Assembly (NCBI GenBank): GCA_038524795.1
Contig: JBCBIJ010000008.1
Coordinates: 186,001 to 250,000 of the forward strand
From: CALBPI01 sp038524795
GTDB taxonomy: Bacteria > Pseudomonadota > Gammaproteobacteria > Steroidobacterales > Woeseiaceae
DNA: 64,000 bases
Reading direction: 5' to 3'
This document shows positions 8,152 through 17,225 of the stretch, piece after piece (positions within the stretch are counted from its first letter, which is position 1; the number at the start of each line of letters is the position of its first letter). Under the pieces are notes generated by a model. It was not told the DNA's origin, did not search any database, and saw only the letters and a list, made by a program, of their open reading frames with translations. Position numbers and translations under genes: made by a program.

Positions 8152-9180
8152 ATGTCGAAGATAACGATTACCGACGTCGCGCGACGCGCGAACGTCTCCA
8201 TCAAGACTGTCTCCCGGGTCGTCAATGGTGAACCCAACGTGCGTGATGGCACGCGTGAGCGTGTGCAACAGGCAATCCTCGATCTCGACTACCGCCCGAA
8301 CCCGTCAGCCCGCAGCCTGGCCACGCAACGCTCCTACCTCGTCGCGCTGATTTACGACGACCCGGACGCCTACGAGGCGCCGAGTTGCGGCTACGTCGTT
8401 AACTTGCAGCAAGGGCTCCTGTCCGCCTGCAACACGCGCGGCTTCGACCTTCTGATCCACCCAGCCAACTACCGCGACCCGAAGGCGCTCGAGAACATCG
8501 GCAAGATGATTGCGCACGCGCGGCCTGAGGGTGTGGTGCTCGCCGCGCCACTCTCGAACATGCCCGACGTTGTCGCCACGATCGAGGACAGCGGTACGCG
8601 CCTGATCCGGTTGTCGCCGGGGCCCTGCGCCACAGGACAGTTCGTTGAGACCGACGACGCCGAGGCCGCACAGGCCATGACCAGTTACCTGGCCTCGCTG
8701 GGCCACCGTCGCATCGCCTTCGTTCGCGGGCACGCGAAGCACTCAGCTGTTCAGCTGCGCTTGTCAGGCTACAAAGCGGGGCTGCGCGCCTCGGGGCTCG
8801 ACCTCGACCCGGCGCTCATCGTGGACGGCGACAACTCCATCGCTTCCGGTGAAAACGCCGCTGCGCAATTGCTGGCACTCGAACAACCACCCACGGCCGT
8901 GTTCGCAGCCAACGACGACATGGCCGCCGGCATCCTGCGCACGGCCAGCCGCTTCGGTGTCAGCGTGCCCGATCAGCTATCGGTCGCAGGCTTCGACGAC
9001 ATTTCATTAGCGCAGCAGATCTACCCCGCGCTCACCACGGTGCGCCAACCCCTGCGTGCGATTGCCTACCGCGCCGGCGAAATGATCATCGATGATGTGC
9101 AGGGCACGCACGAAGACAACGTGATCCCCGCAGAAATTGTGGTGCGCGAATCCACAGCACCGCTTGCGCGCAAGCATTGA
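8152..9180 (+). CDS. LacI-family transcriptional regulator
   Basis: 342 residues. The N-terminal LacI helix-turn-helix reads 'ITDVARRANVSIKTVSRVVNG', followed by the hinge helix ('RPNPSARSLATQRS') and a periplasmic-binding-protein-like effector domain ('PTAVFAANDDMAAGIL', 'LSVAGFDDISLAQQIYPALTTVRQP'). The sequence is like regulators of maltose or alpha-glucoside use, but the effector is not identified. It converges on the sugar-porter gene, whose stop is 7 nt away, which suggests it may regulate that transporter. A LacI-like palindrome lies upstream of its own promoter. Confidence 0.9.
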   Translation: MSKITITDVARRANVSIKTVSRVVNGEPNVRDGTRERVQQAILDLDYRPNPSARSLATQRSYLVALIYDDPDAYEAPSCGYVVNLQQGLLSACNTRGFDLLIHPANYRDPKALENIGKMIAHARPEGVVLAAPLSNMPDVVATIEDSGTRLIRLSPGPCATGQFVETDDAEAAQAMTSYLASLGHRRIAFVRGHAKHSAVQLRLSGYKAGLRASGLDLDPALIVDGDNSIASGENAAAQLLALEQPPTAVFAANDDMAAGILRTASRFGVSVPDQLSVAGFDDISLAQQIYPALTTVRQPLRAIAYRAGEMIIDDVQGTHEDNVIPAEIVVRESTAPLARKH

Positions 9181-9187
9181 CCGCGAT

Positions 9188-10729
9188 CTAACGCTCGGTC
9201 AGCCCGGCCTCGAGCGCCTCCAGCGTCTGACCCTTGGTTTCGGGTAGCAGCCGCCAAAGCAAAACCAGCCCCAACAGCGCAAAGCCGCCGTAGACCGCGA
9301 AGGTCATCGCATTGCCGAGCACGGCGAGCTCCAAGGGAAACACCAGCTGCACCAAGAAGCTGGCGGCCGAATTGACGAGCCCCACGACGGAAATGGCGAC
9401 GCCACGCAGCCGATTGGGGAAAAGCTCCGAGAGCAGCACCCACATGACTGGCCCCAGCGAGAACGCGAAGCACGCGACAAAGCCCAGGATGCCGATGAGC
9501 ACCCGCGTGGCATCGATGCTGACAGCGGCCTGCAGCAACGCCGCCTCATGCGTCGAGAGCAACTCGGGTGTGAGTCGCTCTGCGAGTGCATCGCGGAAGT
9601 CCAGGTCGCTTTCGAAGGTCACGGATTCAAGATCGGCCACCGCCGTGGCCACGGCGTCGGGCACACTGGCACCGGGTGACAACGTGTAACGCGCGTCGGC
9701 AAATGCGCCCGAAAGCAACATCATGCAGGCCGCGATTCCGGCCAGGCCCGTGAGCAACAAGGGGCGGCGACCCAGGCGGTCGATCACCAGCATCGCAAAG
9801 ACCGTAAACACAAGATTCACGACCCCCACGAGAACGGCCTGCAGAAACGCAGCATCGGTGCCGATGCCTGACTGCTCGAAGATCATGGGGGCGTAGAAGA
9901 ACACCGCGTTGATGCCCGTCACCTGCTGCACGAGGGCGACAATAAGCGCCACGACCATGATGGCGCGTACGGCCGGAGACAGCAGGTCGAGGAAGGGTAC
10001 GGCGGCTGTATCCGCGTCCTGCGCCAGCGACGTCCGAATACGCTGGGCCTCGCCGCGCGCCGATTCTCCAAAGCCGGCACGTTCCAGCGTGGCCACGGCG
10101 TCGGCCTCGCGCTCCCGCATGAGCAACCATCGTGGGCTCTCGGGCAGCCGGCTCAACGCAAGCAGATAGAGCAGCGCCGGCAACGCCTCGACGCCAAGCA
10201 TCCAGCGCCAGGTGTGTACATCGACACGCAGCGTTGCGGCCAACTCGTCGGCCGATCCCGCCCACTGAAGCAGCAGGTAGTTGCTGAAAAAGGCGGCCGA
10301 GATGCCGACCACGATGTTGAGCTGGTTGAAGGATACAAGCCGGCCACGATCGCTGGCCGGTGCCAGTTCTGCGATGTAGACGGGCGCGATAATCAGTGCG
10401 GCACCAACACCGAAACCACCCAGCATGCGCGCGAGTACGAGCGTCAGGTAATCGGGCGCGAGCGCTGAGAGAACGGCCGACACCGCAAAAAGCACGGCGG
10501 CGACGCGCAGCACGGGCAGTCGACCATAACGGTCCGACAATGGCCCCGCTGCAAGCATGGCGACGGCGGCCGTCAGCGTGAGGCTCGCGACAACCCAGCC
10601 AAGCGCAAAGGCGTCAAGCGCGTACTCGGTTTCGATGAAACCCACGACACCCGAGATGACGGAGGCATCGAAACCCATGAGAAAACCGCCTAGCGCGACG
10701 GCGACAGCGATGCGTGCGGCAGGACTCAT
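9188..10729 (-). CDS. MFS sugar porter
   Basis: 513-residue, 12-TM major facilitator of the sugar-porter family. Signatures: 'GFLMGFDASVISG' in TM1, 'GPLSDRYGRLPVL' (GRR/GRK loop), 'PESPRWLLMRERE' (PESPR), 'QQVTGINAVFFYAP' in TM7 (QQxTGINxxxYY), and 'PETKGQTLEALE' at the end (PETKG). An unusually long extracytoplasmic insert of about 70 residues ('TLSPGASVPDAVATAV...') lies between TM9 and TM10. ATG at 10729 overlaps the upstream channel gene's TGA (ATGA), so the two are translationally coupled. Probable proton:sugar symport. Confidence 0.9.
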   Translation of the reverse strand: MSPAARIAVAVALGGFLMGFDASVISGVVGFIETEYALDAFALGWVVASLTLTAAVAMLAAGPLSDRYGRLPVLRVAAVLFAVSAVLSALAPDYLTLVLARMLGGFGVGAALIIAPVYIAELAPASDRGRLVSFNQLNIVVGISAAFFSNYLLLQWAGSADELAATLRVDVHTWRWMLGVEALPALLYLLALSRLPESPRWLLMREREADAVATLERAGFGESARGEAQRIRTSLAQDADTAAVPFLDLLSPAVRAIMVVALIVALVQQVTGINAVFFYAPMIFEQSGIGTDAAFLQAVLVGVVNLVFTVFAMLVIDRLGRRPLLLTGLAGIAACMMLLSGAFADARYTLSPGASVPDAVATAVADLESVTFESDLDFRDALAERLTPELLSTHEAALLQAAVSIDATRVLIGILGFVACFAFSLGPVMWVLLSELFPNRLRGVAISVVGLVNSAASFLVQLVFPLELAVLGNAMTFAVYGGFALLGLVLLWRLLPETKGQTLEALEAGLTER

Positions 10730-11172
10730 GATTTTGGACGCAACGGTCGCGGCAGTTGCTCGAATAGGTGGCGCACGAGGCCGAAGAGGAATGCTGTGCT
10801 GGCGCCAAAGAGAATCAAGCCGCTCATGGACTCGAAGGTGCCGAGCACCTGCCAGGCCGGCGTCAAGATGATGTCGCCGTAGCCCACGGTCGTTGCGGTT
10901 GAGACGGAGAAGTAGAGCGCCGTGGCCACATCCGTGAACTCCCCAAGGTAGACATAGAGCAGCGCCCAGGCCCACACCTCAATCGTATGGACGAGAATCG
11001 TACCCAGCACCGCGATGATAATGAGCAGCGACGTGCCCACGCGCGGGTGCAGCCGCTTCTCGAAGCTCGGCGCAATGCGGTTGAGCAACATGATCAGCAC
11101 GACGAGGCCGGCGATGTGAAACACCACGGTGGCAACCGTCACGGCTGTGCCCAAAATGACCTGTGTGTACAC
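10726..11172 (-). CDS. Two-TM potassium channel (Ion_trans_2)
   Basis: Small ion channel of about 148 residues: TM1 ('TVATVVFHIAGLVVLIMLL'), a further TM ('LLIIIAVLGTILVHTIEVW'), pore helix plus K+ selectivity filter 'TTVGYGD', and a last TM ('MSGLILFGASTAFLFGLV'). GTG at 11172 is preferred because a run of six G lies 5 nt upstream and because an ATG at 11268 would lie inside the terminator of the preceding gene. Its stop overlaps the sugar-porter start (ATGA). Coupling of a K+ channel to a sugar transporter could balance charge, but that is inference. Confidence 0.82.
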   Translation of the reverse strand: MYTQVILGTAVTVATVVFHIAGLVVLIMLLNRIAPSFEKRLHPRVGTSLLIIIAVLGTILVHTIEVWAWALLYVYLGEFTDVATALYFSVSTATTVGYGDIILTPAWQVLGTFESMSGLILFGASTAFLFGLVRHLFEQLPRPLRPKS

Positions 11173-11244
11173 CCGCACCCCCCGCGGCGCACCCCTGTTC
11201 CCAGGAACGGTACAAAGTGTGGGCCGGGAGGTAAACCGGGGAAC

Positions 11245-11289
11245 AAAAAAATGCCCCCTGCCGCACATGAGGGGCCACGTGACGGCAGG
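11245..11289 (-). terminator. Intrinsic terminator of the DUF6502-DUF5666 operon
   Basis: Read on the minus strand: stem CCTGCCG / CGGCAGG (11283-11289 with 11257-11263), a 19-nt loop, then ATTTTTTTG. It lies about 50 nt past the DUF5666 stop. Confidence 0.8.
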
Positions 11290-11338
11290 AGGCCAGGCTA
11301 CAGGCGCCGCATCGCAGGGTCAGCGACGCCGCATATAC

Positions 11339-12817
11339 TCAATCGTCGTCTTCGATTTCGATCTCTTCAGCAATAATGACGGTGTCGCTTGACTCGACAC
11401 CCGTCACCTCGATCTCTGTGCCGGCTGCGACCGCGGCGAAGAACTCCGCTGCAGTCAGTGTCTGCTCATCGGCGCCTTCGAACTCGGTCTCTGCGTTGGT
11501 TTCGATAGTTACACCGAGAACGGTCAGCGTGGGCTGCGCAACGGCGTCTACGATGCCGCTCAGCGCAACCTCGTCCGTGTCATCGTCGCGCTCGATGCGC
11601 GTGGCGACGACGATGTCGCTGCCAGCCGGTGATTCGGCGCCCTCAATTTCCAGATAGTCTCCGACGTTGATATCGGAGAGATTGAGCGGCATGTCATCGG
11701 TGAGTGAGGACTGGTCTTCGAAGCGCGTCAGGGCATCCGTGGTGATTGAAATCCCAAGGACAGTCAGTGTGCCGGCCGCGGCATCAACCGCATCGACGGT
11801 AGCATCAATGCTCGTGTCCTCATCGAGCCGGAAGTCAATCTCGTCCGCAAGCAGCACACCGCCCGCGGTGACTTCACCTTCGACCTCAATACGCACGTCC
11901 AATGCGATGTCAGCAGCCGAGCCGTTTTCAAACTCGGTATCGCCGTCCGTGGTTACGGATATGCCGTTGACGTCGAAATCAGTCGAGCTGACGAAGCGCG
12001 TAACCAGACCTTCGAGTTCCACATCATCTTCGGCGTCGAACTCGCCCAGCGGGTCCTCAAATTCAACCTTACTGGCGATCAGCCGGTTGGGATCATTGGC
12101 GTCCAGCGTGCCTTCGGCTTCGACGAGATTGCCGTCGGCGATTTCGCCGCCCGGAAAGTCCTCAAGCACAGCGGCACTGTAGTCGACCACAAGGTTGCCC
12201 AGGCTGAATGTCAGCGCGGACGTATCAAGCGACTCGACGATACCTTTGCGCTCGAACTCATCGTTGTCGTCGTCGCGCTCAATGCGCGTCGCGATGATGC
12301 TGCCATCGCTTGAAACGAAGCCGCTGATCTCAACGACATCGTTGACCTGCAGGCCCTCGATGCCGTTCACGGCAAAGTCATCGTCGAACGAGGTTCCCGA
12401 GTCGATGATGACGGTTTGCCCGAGTACTGTGATCGTCCCTGCACCAACGTCGATGGCAGAGATCGGACCCTCGAGCGCATCATCGTAGATGACCTCATCG
12501 GCTGACCCATTGACGCCATCGGCATCGATGACGCCTTTGACGATCACAACCTGTCCAACGGCGAGGTCGGCTTCTGTGCCCGGCATATCGTCAACCGTGA
12601 ACGAGGCGGCGCTCGTGTCATAGCGCACGCCGTTTACGACGACGCTGCCGAAGTTGGAGATGGGCCCGATGGCCAAACCCGTTCGGCCGATACCGCCGGT
12701 TTGCGGCGGTGTCGTTCCGCCCGAACTGGGTGGCAGTGCATCGCCGCCACTTCCGCCGCCGCAGGCCGCGACGGCAACAGATAGAGCCAAAATCATCGAG
12801 ATTTTCGGGGGGTTCAT
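11339..12817 (-). CDS. DUF5666-repeat lipoprotein
   Basis: 492-residue predicted outer-membrane or periplasmic lipoprotein. Signal peptide with lipobox 'VAVAAC' and a Gly/Ser/Pro linker, then repeated beta-rich modules of about 70 residues, each with a 'G.V..VD...GTLTVLGI.I..D..T.FE.' pattern ('TITVLGQTVIIDSGTSFDDD', 'TLTVLGISITTDALTRFED', 'TLTVLGVTIETNAETEFEG'), matching DUF5666. It is very acidic (ends EEIEIEDDD). Its ATG overlaps the upstream DUF6502 stop (ATGA). The DUF6502/DUF5666 pairing is recurrent; the role is unknown, possibly envelope-associated. Confidence 0.85.
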   Translation of the reverse strand: MNPPKISMILALSVAVAACGGGSGGDALPPSSGGTTPPQTGGIGRTGLAIGPISNFGSVVVNGVRYDTSAASFTVDDMPGTEADLAVGQVVIVKGVIDADGVNGSADEVIYDDALEGPISAIDVGAGTITVLGQTVIIDSGTSFDDDFAVNGIEGLQVNDVVEISGFVSSDGSIIATRIERDDDNDEFERKGIVESLDTSALTFSLGNLVVDYSAAVLEDFPGGEIADGNLVEAEGTLDANDPNRLIASKVEFEDPLGEFDAEDDVELEGLVTRFVSSTDFDVNGISVTTDGDTEFENGSAADIALDVRIEVEGEVTAGGVLLADEIDFRLDEDTSIDATVDAVDAAAGTLTVLGISITTDALTRFEDQSSLTDDMPLNLSDINVGDYLEIEGAESPAGSDIVVATRIERDDDTDEVALSGIVDAVAQPTLTVLGVTIETNAETEFEGADEQTLTAAEFFAAVAAGTEIEVTGVESSDTVIIAEEIEIEDDD

Positions 12818-13635
12818 GACTGCGTTCCTTTTGGTAGTGGTCCTGCGATTGCGAAGACGCCCATCCCAAGGCGCACGGGAGTCGTGCTTGAGTCGTTGGC
12901 ATCAATCCGGTGTTGACCGAGCCATGCGTCGACTTCTTCTAGAAACTGTTGGCCGCGCTTGTCGATGAACTCGCGAAAGGCCTCGACGGCCTCTGGGTCA
13001 ATGCGATCATCGACGGCGAAACCTTCAAGCCACTTGGGCGCGGCGACGTCGCCGACATTGCTCGCCAGCGTTTGCCCATGGTCGTAAAGGTTGGTGCCGA
13101 AAAAGTGCAGGCCGCCCGGATCGAGATCGCCGGGCATGTGATAGCGGCGGGCCGCGACGACGCGCCCATCGTCATCCTGGATCGAGTTCGCATGCCGCAG
13201 CTCCTTCAGCAGTGTCTGCTCCGGCGTGTCGCCGCCGTAAGCGTCGAACAGACTCTGAAAGCTGGGTTTGTCGCCCGTCAGTGGCAGCGGCAGCGGCTGG
13301 CCCGTCGGATCGAGGTAGTCCGGGTCCTGGTGCCATCCCGACAGCAGGCGCGTCGCATCTGTCGTTTTTGACGACGCTTCGGGTGAAGCGGCCTCGAGCA
13401 AATCGCGCTGGCGTTTGACCTCCTTGCGCGAAATACCGGTCAAAATAGACACTCGTGACACGTTGGTCGGTCGGCCCCCAATGCCAAACTCATCGGTGGC
13501 GACAGACACGAAGACAGATTTGGACAGTTCCGAGAATTCACGCCAGGTCACGCCACCTTTGAGCAGCAACAACGCAATCGGCCGAAGCAACAATCGGCAG
13601 GCACTCAGCAGGGCGGCATTGACGTTCTTCTTCAT
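12814..13635 (-). CDS. DUF6502 family protein (putative winged-helix regulator)
   Basis: 273 residues, matching the DUF6502 pattern: 'LLLRPIALLLLKGGVTWREFSELSKSVFV' near the N-terminus, 'NVSRVSILTGISRKEVKRQRD', which looks like a helix-turn-helix, and 'GWHQDPDYLDPTGQPLPLPL'. The C-terminal half ('HFFGTNLYDHG') is uncharacterised. Divergent from the OppA-like gene with a 30-bp gap holding a perfect palindrome, and coupled to the DUF5666 lipoprotein. A DNA-binding regulator of its own operon is the simplest reading; this is inference. Confidence 0.8.
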   Translation of the reverse strand: MKKNVNAALLSACRLLLRPIALLLLKGGVTWREFSELSKSVFVSVATDEFGIGGRPTNVSRVSILTGISRKEVKRQRDLLEAASPEASSKTTDATRLLSGWHQDPDYLDPTGQPLPLPLTGDKPSFQSLFDAYGGDTPEQTLLKELRHANSIQDDDGRVVAARRYHMPGDLDPGGLHFFGTNLYDHGQTLASNVGDVAAPKWLEGFAVDDRIDPEAVEAFREFIDKRGQQFLEEVDAWLGQHRIDANDSSTTPVRLGMGVFAIAGPLPKGTQS

Positions 13636-13639
13636 AGTT

Positions 13640-13654
13640 GGGGTAATTTACCCC
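13640..13654. promoter_or_regulatory. Perfect palindrome GGGGTAATTTACCCC in divergent promoter
   Basis: Seven-bp arms around one central T, centred in the 30-bp gap between two divergent start codons (13635 minus and 13666 plus). An AT-rich TTTATAAAAAATG follows. The position suits an operator controlling both genes, most likely bound by the DUF6502 protein. Confidence 0.6.
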
Positions 13655-13665
13655 ATTTATAAAAA

Positions 13666-15282
13666 ATGACAAGTCGTTTCGTGCTTTTTTTGCTGTTCGC
13701 CGTTATGTGGTCGGGTCTCACCAGTTGTGGCGGTTCGTCGCCGGATCCAGCGCAGGCGTCGTTGTCCCGTACGCTCACTCGTGGCAATGGCGGCGAGCCC
13801 GGCACGCTTGATCCCGCGCGCGCCGTCGACATTCACGCGTTCAATGTGCTCGGGGACATCTACGAGGGGCTCGTGATCATCGGAGGTGACGGCGCGATCG
13901 CAGCGGGCACCGCGGCGCGCTGGCAAACCCATGCCGGGCTTCGGCGGTTTGAGTTCGAACTGCGCCCGGACGCGCGGTGGTCGACGGGTGAGCCGGTTAC
14001 CGCGGCCGACTTCGTCCGTGGCCTGCGCAGGCTCGCCGACCCGGAAACCAACGCACCCTATGCCAGCCTGTTTGCCAATATTTCCGGGTTCGTGGAGATT
14101 CAGGCAGGTCACGCCCCGCCGTCTACGCTGGGCGTTCGCGCACAGGGCCCGCGCACTCTGATCATCGAGCTCGACGCGCCGGGCCACACACTGCTCGACG
14201 TACTGGCCATGCCGGTTGCGGCACCGGTTCATTCGAGCAACGCGGACGGCGGCGGATTTGACGACCCGGCACGATTCGTGGGTAACGGCGCCTACCGGCT
14301 GGAAAGCTATCGCCGCAACGACCGCATCGCATTAACGGCCAATCCGCACCACCGCGACGCAGGGCGCCTGGGCTATTGCCGCGTCGAGTACCTGCCTGTC
14401 GTCGACCCCGCATTTGAGGTCACCATGTACCGCGCCGGCGAACTGGATATGACGCATTCCCTGCCGCCCCAGCAGGTGGCTGCGTTGCGTGAGCGCCTGC
14501 CCGATGCGGTTCGCATTGCGCCGCAGCTCGGCACCTATTTTCTCGCGCTGGACGTGACTGAGCCCGCGCTCGCGAATCGCGATCTACGGCGCGCGCTATC
14601 GATGGCCGTCGACCGACAGGCGCTCGTCGCCGTGCTCGGCCGCGGTGAGCAGCCCGCATGGGGTCTGCTGCCACCGGGGTTGGTCGACGGTGCCCGGTAC
14701 GACTGGGCCGCGCTTGACGATGCGCAACGCAGAAATCAGGCACGGGCCCTGTATCTGCGCGCTCTGGGCGATGCGCCGCCGCCGGAACTGCGGCTCGTAT
14801 TCGATGCCGGCGATGTGCATGAACGTATTGCGTTGACTGTGGCCGGGATGTGGCGCGAGACGCTCGGTATCGAGACCGTCCTCGACAAGCGCGAGTGGGG
14901 CTACTTTCTCGATACGCGCCAACGCAGGACGGAGTGGGACGCGATGCGATACGCCTGGTTTGCCGACTACGCCGACGCCGCATCCTTCCTCGGTCTGTTT
15001 CGCGAAGGCAGCGAACATAATCTGCCCGGATACTCGGACGCCGGATTCGAGGCCGCACTCGACAGCGCGCGCAGCGCCAAGACGGAAGACGCGCGCGCCG
15101 GCGCGCTGTCCGAGGCCGCCCTGCACATCGATGACGCCTACGCGCTGATTCCGCTTTATCACTATGTGAGCAAACGCCTCGTGCGCCCCGACCTCACTGG
15201 CTACGCCGAAAACCTGCTCGACCGCCACCTGAGCCGACATCTCGCGCCGCGCGCGGCTCCCGAGCGAGGCTGCCTGCCCTAG
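13666..15282 (+). CDS. Peptide-type ABC substrate-binding lipoprotein (OppA family)
   Basis: 538 residues. Lipoprotein signal with lipobox 'SGLTSCGG', then the SBP_bac_5 fold: 'GNGGEPGTLDPARAVD', 'IYEGLVIIGGDG', 'FELRPDARWSTGEPVTAADFV', 'GNGAYRLESYRRNDRI', 'RRALSMAVDRQALV', all typical of OppA/MppA proteins that bind oligopeptides in the periplasm. No ABC permease or ATPase gene lies nearby, so it either serves a transporter encoded elsewhere or is a sensor/murein-peptide binder. The leader is short: the ATG is 11 nt after the palindrome. Confidence 0.9.
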   Translation: MTSRFVLFLLFAVMWSGLTSCGGSSPDPAQASLSRTLTRGNGGEPGTLDPARAVDIHAFNVLGDIYEGLVIIGGDGAIAAGTAARWQTHAGLRRFEFELRPDARWSTGEPVTAADFVRGLRRLADPETNAPYASLFANISGFVEIQAGHAPPSTLGVRAQGPRTLIIELDAPGHTLLDVLAMPVAAPVHSSNADGGGFDDPARFVGNGAYRLESYRRNDRIALTANPHHRDAGRLGYCRVEYLPVVDPAFEVTMYRAGELDMTHSLPPQQVAALRERLPDAVRIAPQLGTYFLALDVTEPALANRDLRRALSMAVDRQALVAVLGRGEQPAWGLLPPGLVDGARYDWAALDDAQRRNQARALYLRALGDAPPPELRLVFDAGDVHERIALTVAGMWRETLGIETVLDKREWGYFLDTRQRRTEWDAMRYAWFADYADAASFLGLFREGSEHNLPGYSDAGFEAALDSARSAKTEDARAGALSEAALHIDDAYALIPLYHYVSKRLVRPDLTGYAENLLDRHLSRHLAPRAAPERGCLP

Positions 15283-15416
15283 GAACCGCCTAAAGCCGCA
15301 CGCCGCGCGGCCGCTATCACGACTAAGGAATGTGGATTAATGACCCGGCGCCGCGACTGAGGCCGGAAGATCTTTGACGGTGCAAGGACTGCGCCGTCGC
15401 AACCAGTGGTCACGGC

Positions 15417-17216
15417 ATGCAAGTTCTGCTCATTGAAGATGACGACACAGACGCGCGATTGGTAGAAATCGCGTTGCCGCGTTATTGCCGCGATATCGAG
15501 TTCGATATTCACCACGAGCGTCGCCTCGATGATGGCATCGGTTTCCTGCTGAACAGCGACTGTGACGTCGTTCTGGTGGATCTGAATCTGCCGGACGCCA
15601 AAGGCAGCGAGGCCGTGGAGCGGCTCGTCGAGACGCGGCCGCAAGTCCCGGTCATTGTTCTGAGTGGCAACGACAACGAAGAATTTGCGACGACGATCAT
15701 TGGGGCCGGCGCGCAAGACTTCATCGTTAAGGGCCCCGAAGGCCTGCGGCTGCTGCCGCGCGCCATCAAGTACGCCGTGCAGCGTAAATCGGCGGAGCTG
15801 CGCCTGCAGCGACTGGCATCTTTTGATGCGCTCACGGGCCTCTACAATCGCCGAGGCTTTGAGGACCAGTTTGAAAAGGCCTGCGCACACTCCCAACGCA
15901 ACGGCGAGATGGTGGCCCTGCTCGTCATCGACCTCGACAGGTTTAAAGCTGCCAATGACGAACACGGCCACGATGTTGGCGACGCCATCCTGAGAGAGAT
16001 CGGCGTGCGGCTACGCGATCTCGTGCGCGTCGGCGATACGGCCGCTCGTCTGGGCGGCGATGAATTCGCCGTGCTGCTCGAGGGCGTGCGTGACGCCTCG
16101 GCTGCGCAGCAGTGGGCCGAGCGCGCACGCAAGAAACTCTCCGAGCCGATGACCTTCGGCGCCGTGACCGTCACCGTGGGCGCCAGTATCGGTGGCGCCA
16201 TGTACCCGAGCCACGGCAGCGATGCCGAGACGCTGACCAAATGCGCCGACCTGGCGCTCTACCACGTCAAGGACCGTGGGCGAAACGACGTCGCCTTCTT
16301 CAACGCCCAGATGGACCAGAAGCTCGTGCGCAAGCAGGCGCTCGAGAGCGAGCTGCGCAAAGCGCTGTCGAACGGCGAGATCCGTCCCGTCTACCAGCCC
16401 GTGGTGTCGCTCAAGACACGTCGAGTACTCGGATTCGAGGTGTTGTGCCGATGGTTCCGCAGCGACGGCGAGGTCATCGAGCCACGCGAGCTCTTGCCGC
16501 TGGCGCGCGCCCACAAACTGATGCCCGCCGTTGGCCGGCAACTGCGCCGGCGCGCGCTTGCCGAATTGCGCGCTTGGCGCGCCGAAGGTCACCGCCACCT
16601 TTACATGAGCTTCAACGTCGATATACAGGAGCTCGCCAGCAAACACATGGCCTCGGCAATCATCGAGGACCTCGAGTCCATGCGGCTGCCCGGAGACGCC
16701 ATCCGACTCGAACTCACAGACCGCACGCTCGCGGACCAGGGTGATCTCGCCGAGCGCCACGTTCGACACCTGGCCGCAGCCGGCGTCGCCATCGAGTTCG
16801 ACGATTTCGGCGGCGGCGACATGTCGCTTCACTCGCTCGAGCGCTTCCCCGTTGCCGGGGTGAAGCTCGACTCAGATCTCGTTGCCGACGTCGAGGACGA
16901 AACGCAGCGCCACCTCGTGGTGCGCACGCTCATCGAACTCGCTGAACGCCTGAGCATTACAGTCACAGCAAAGCGCGTCGAGAATCGCGCGCAGCTGCAG
17001 GCGCTCGTCAATATGGGCTGCAACGCGGGCCAGGGCTTCCTGTTCGCGCGCGGCATGGTGGCCGCCGCGGCGCGGGTCTGGCTCAACTCGCAGGCCGATC
17101 GCCTCGGGGAGCGCATCGAGAACTACACGGGCACCTTTCGCGCACTCTCACTCGCGGAACACTTTGACGAAGACGAGTTGCCGATAAGCCTGCGCCCCGA
17201 CACGCGGCGCCACTGA
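15417..17216 (+). CDS. REC-GGDEF-EAL protein with degenerate EAL domain
   Basis: 599 residues. REC domain (1-120) with acidic pocket E7/D8/D9, phosphoacceptor D55 ('VLVDLNLPD') and K105. GGDEF domain (about 135-295) with intact 'RLGGDEF' at 211-217, so probable diguanylate cyclase. The EAL domain (about 315-560) is degenerate: EVL for EAL at 341-343, 'ELTDRT' for ELTES, 'DDFGGGDMS' for DDFGxGxSS, and 'AKRVEN' (518-523) where active enzymes have AEGVE, so the usual catalytic Glu is Lys519. K483/D485 and QGF remain. Probably c-di-GMP synthesis with a non-catalytic or sensory EAL. Converges on the kinase/RR pair with a 9-nt gap. Confidence 0.88.
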   Translation: MQVLLIEDDDTDARLVEIALPRYCRDIEFDIHHERRLDDGIGFLLNSDCDVVLVDLNLPDAKGSEAVERLVETRPQVPVIVLSGNDNEEFATTIIGAGAQDFIVKGPEGLRLLPRAIKYAVQRKSAELRLQRLASFDALTGLYNRRGFEDQFEKACAHSQRNGEMVALLVIDLDRFKAANDEHGHDVGDAILREIGVRLRDLVRVGDTAARLGGDEFAVLLEGVRDASAAQQWAERARKKLSEPMTFGAVTVTVGASIGGAMYPSHGSDAETLTKCADLALYHVKDRGRNDVAFFNAQMDQKLVRKQALESELRKALSNGEIRPVYQPVVSLKTRRVLGFEVLCRWFRSDGEVIEPRELLPLARAHKLMPAVGRQLRRRALAELRAWRAEGHRHLYMSFNVDIQELASKHMASAIIEDLESMRLPGDAIRLELTDRTLADQGDLAERHVRHLAAAGVAIEFDDFGGGDMSLHSLERFPVAGVKLDSDLVADVEDETQRHLVVRTLIELAERLSITVTAKRVENRAQLQALVNMGCNAGQGFLFARGMVAAAARVWLNSQADRLGERIENYTGTFRALSLAEHFDEDELPISLRPDTRRH

Positions 17217-17225
17217 CGCGCTGGC

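Noticed and set aside
11173..11268. ATG at 11268 as the start of the K+ channel
   Set aside because: It lies inside the intrinsic terminator of the upstream operon and adds non-membrane residues unlike the family; GTG 11172 has a G-rich ribosome site.
15279..15971. Long minus-strand frames antisense to the REC-GGDEF-EAL gene and similar shadows elsewhere
   Set aside because: Typical antisense open frames of GC-rich coding DNA, without domain motifs or ribosome sites.
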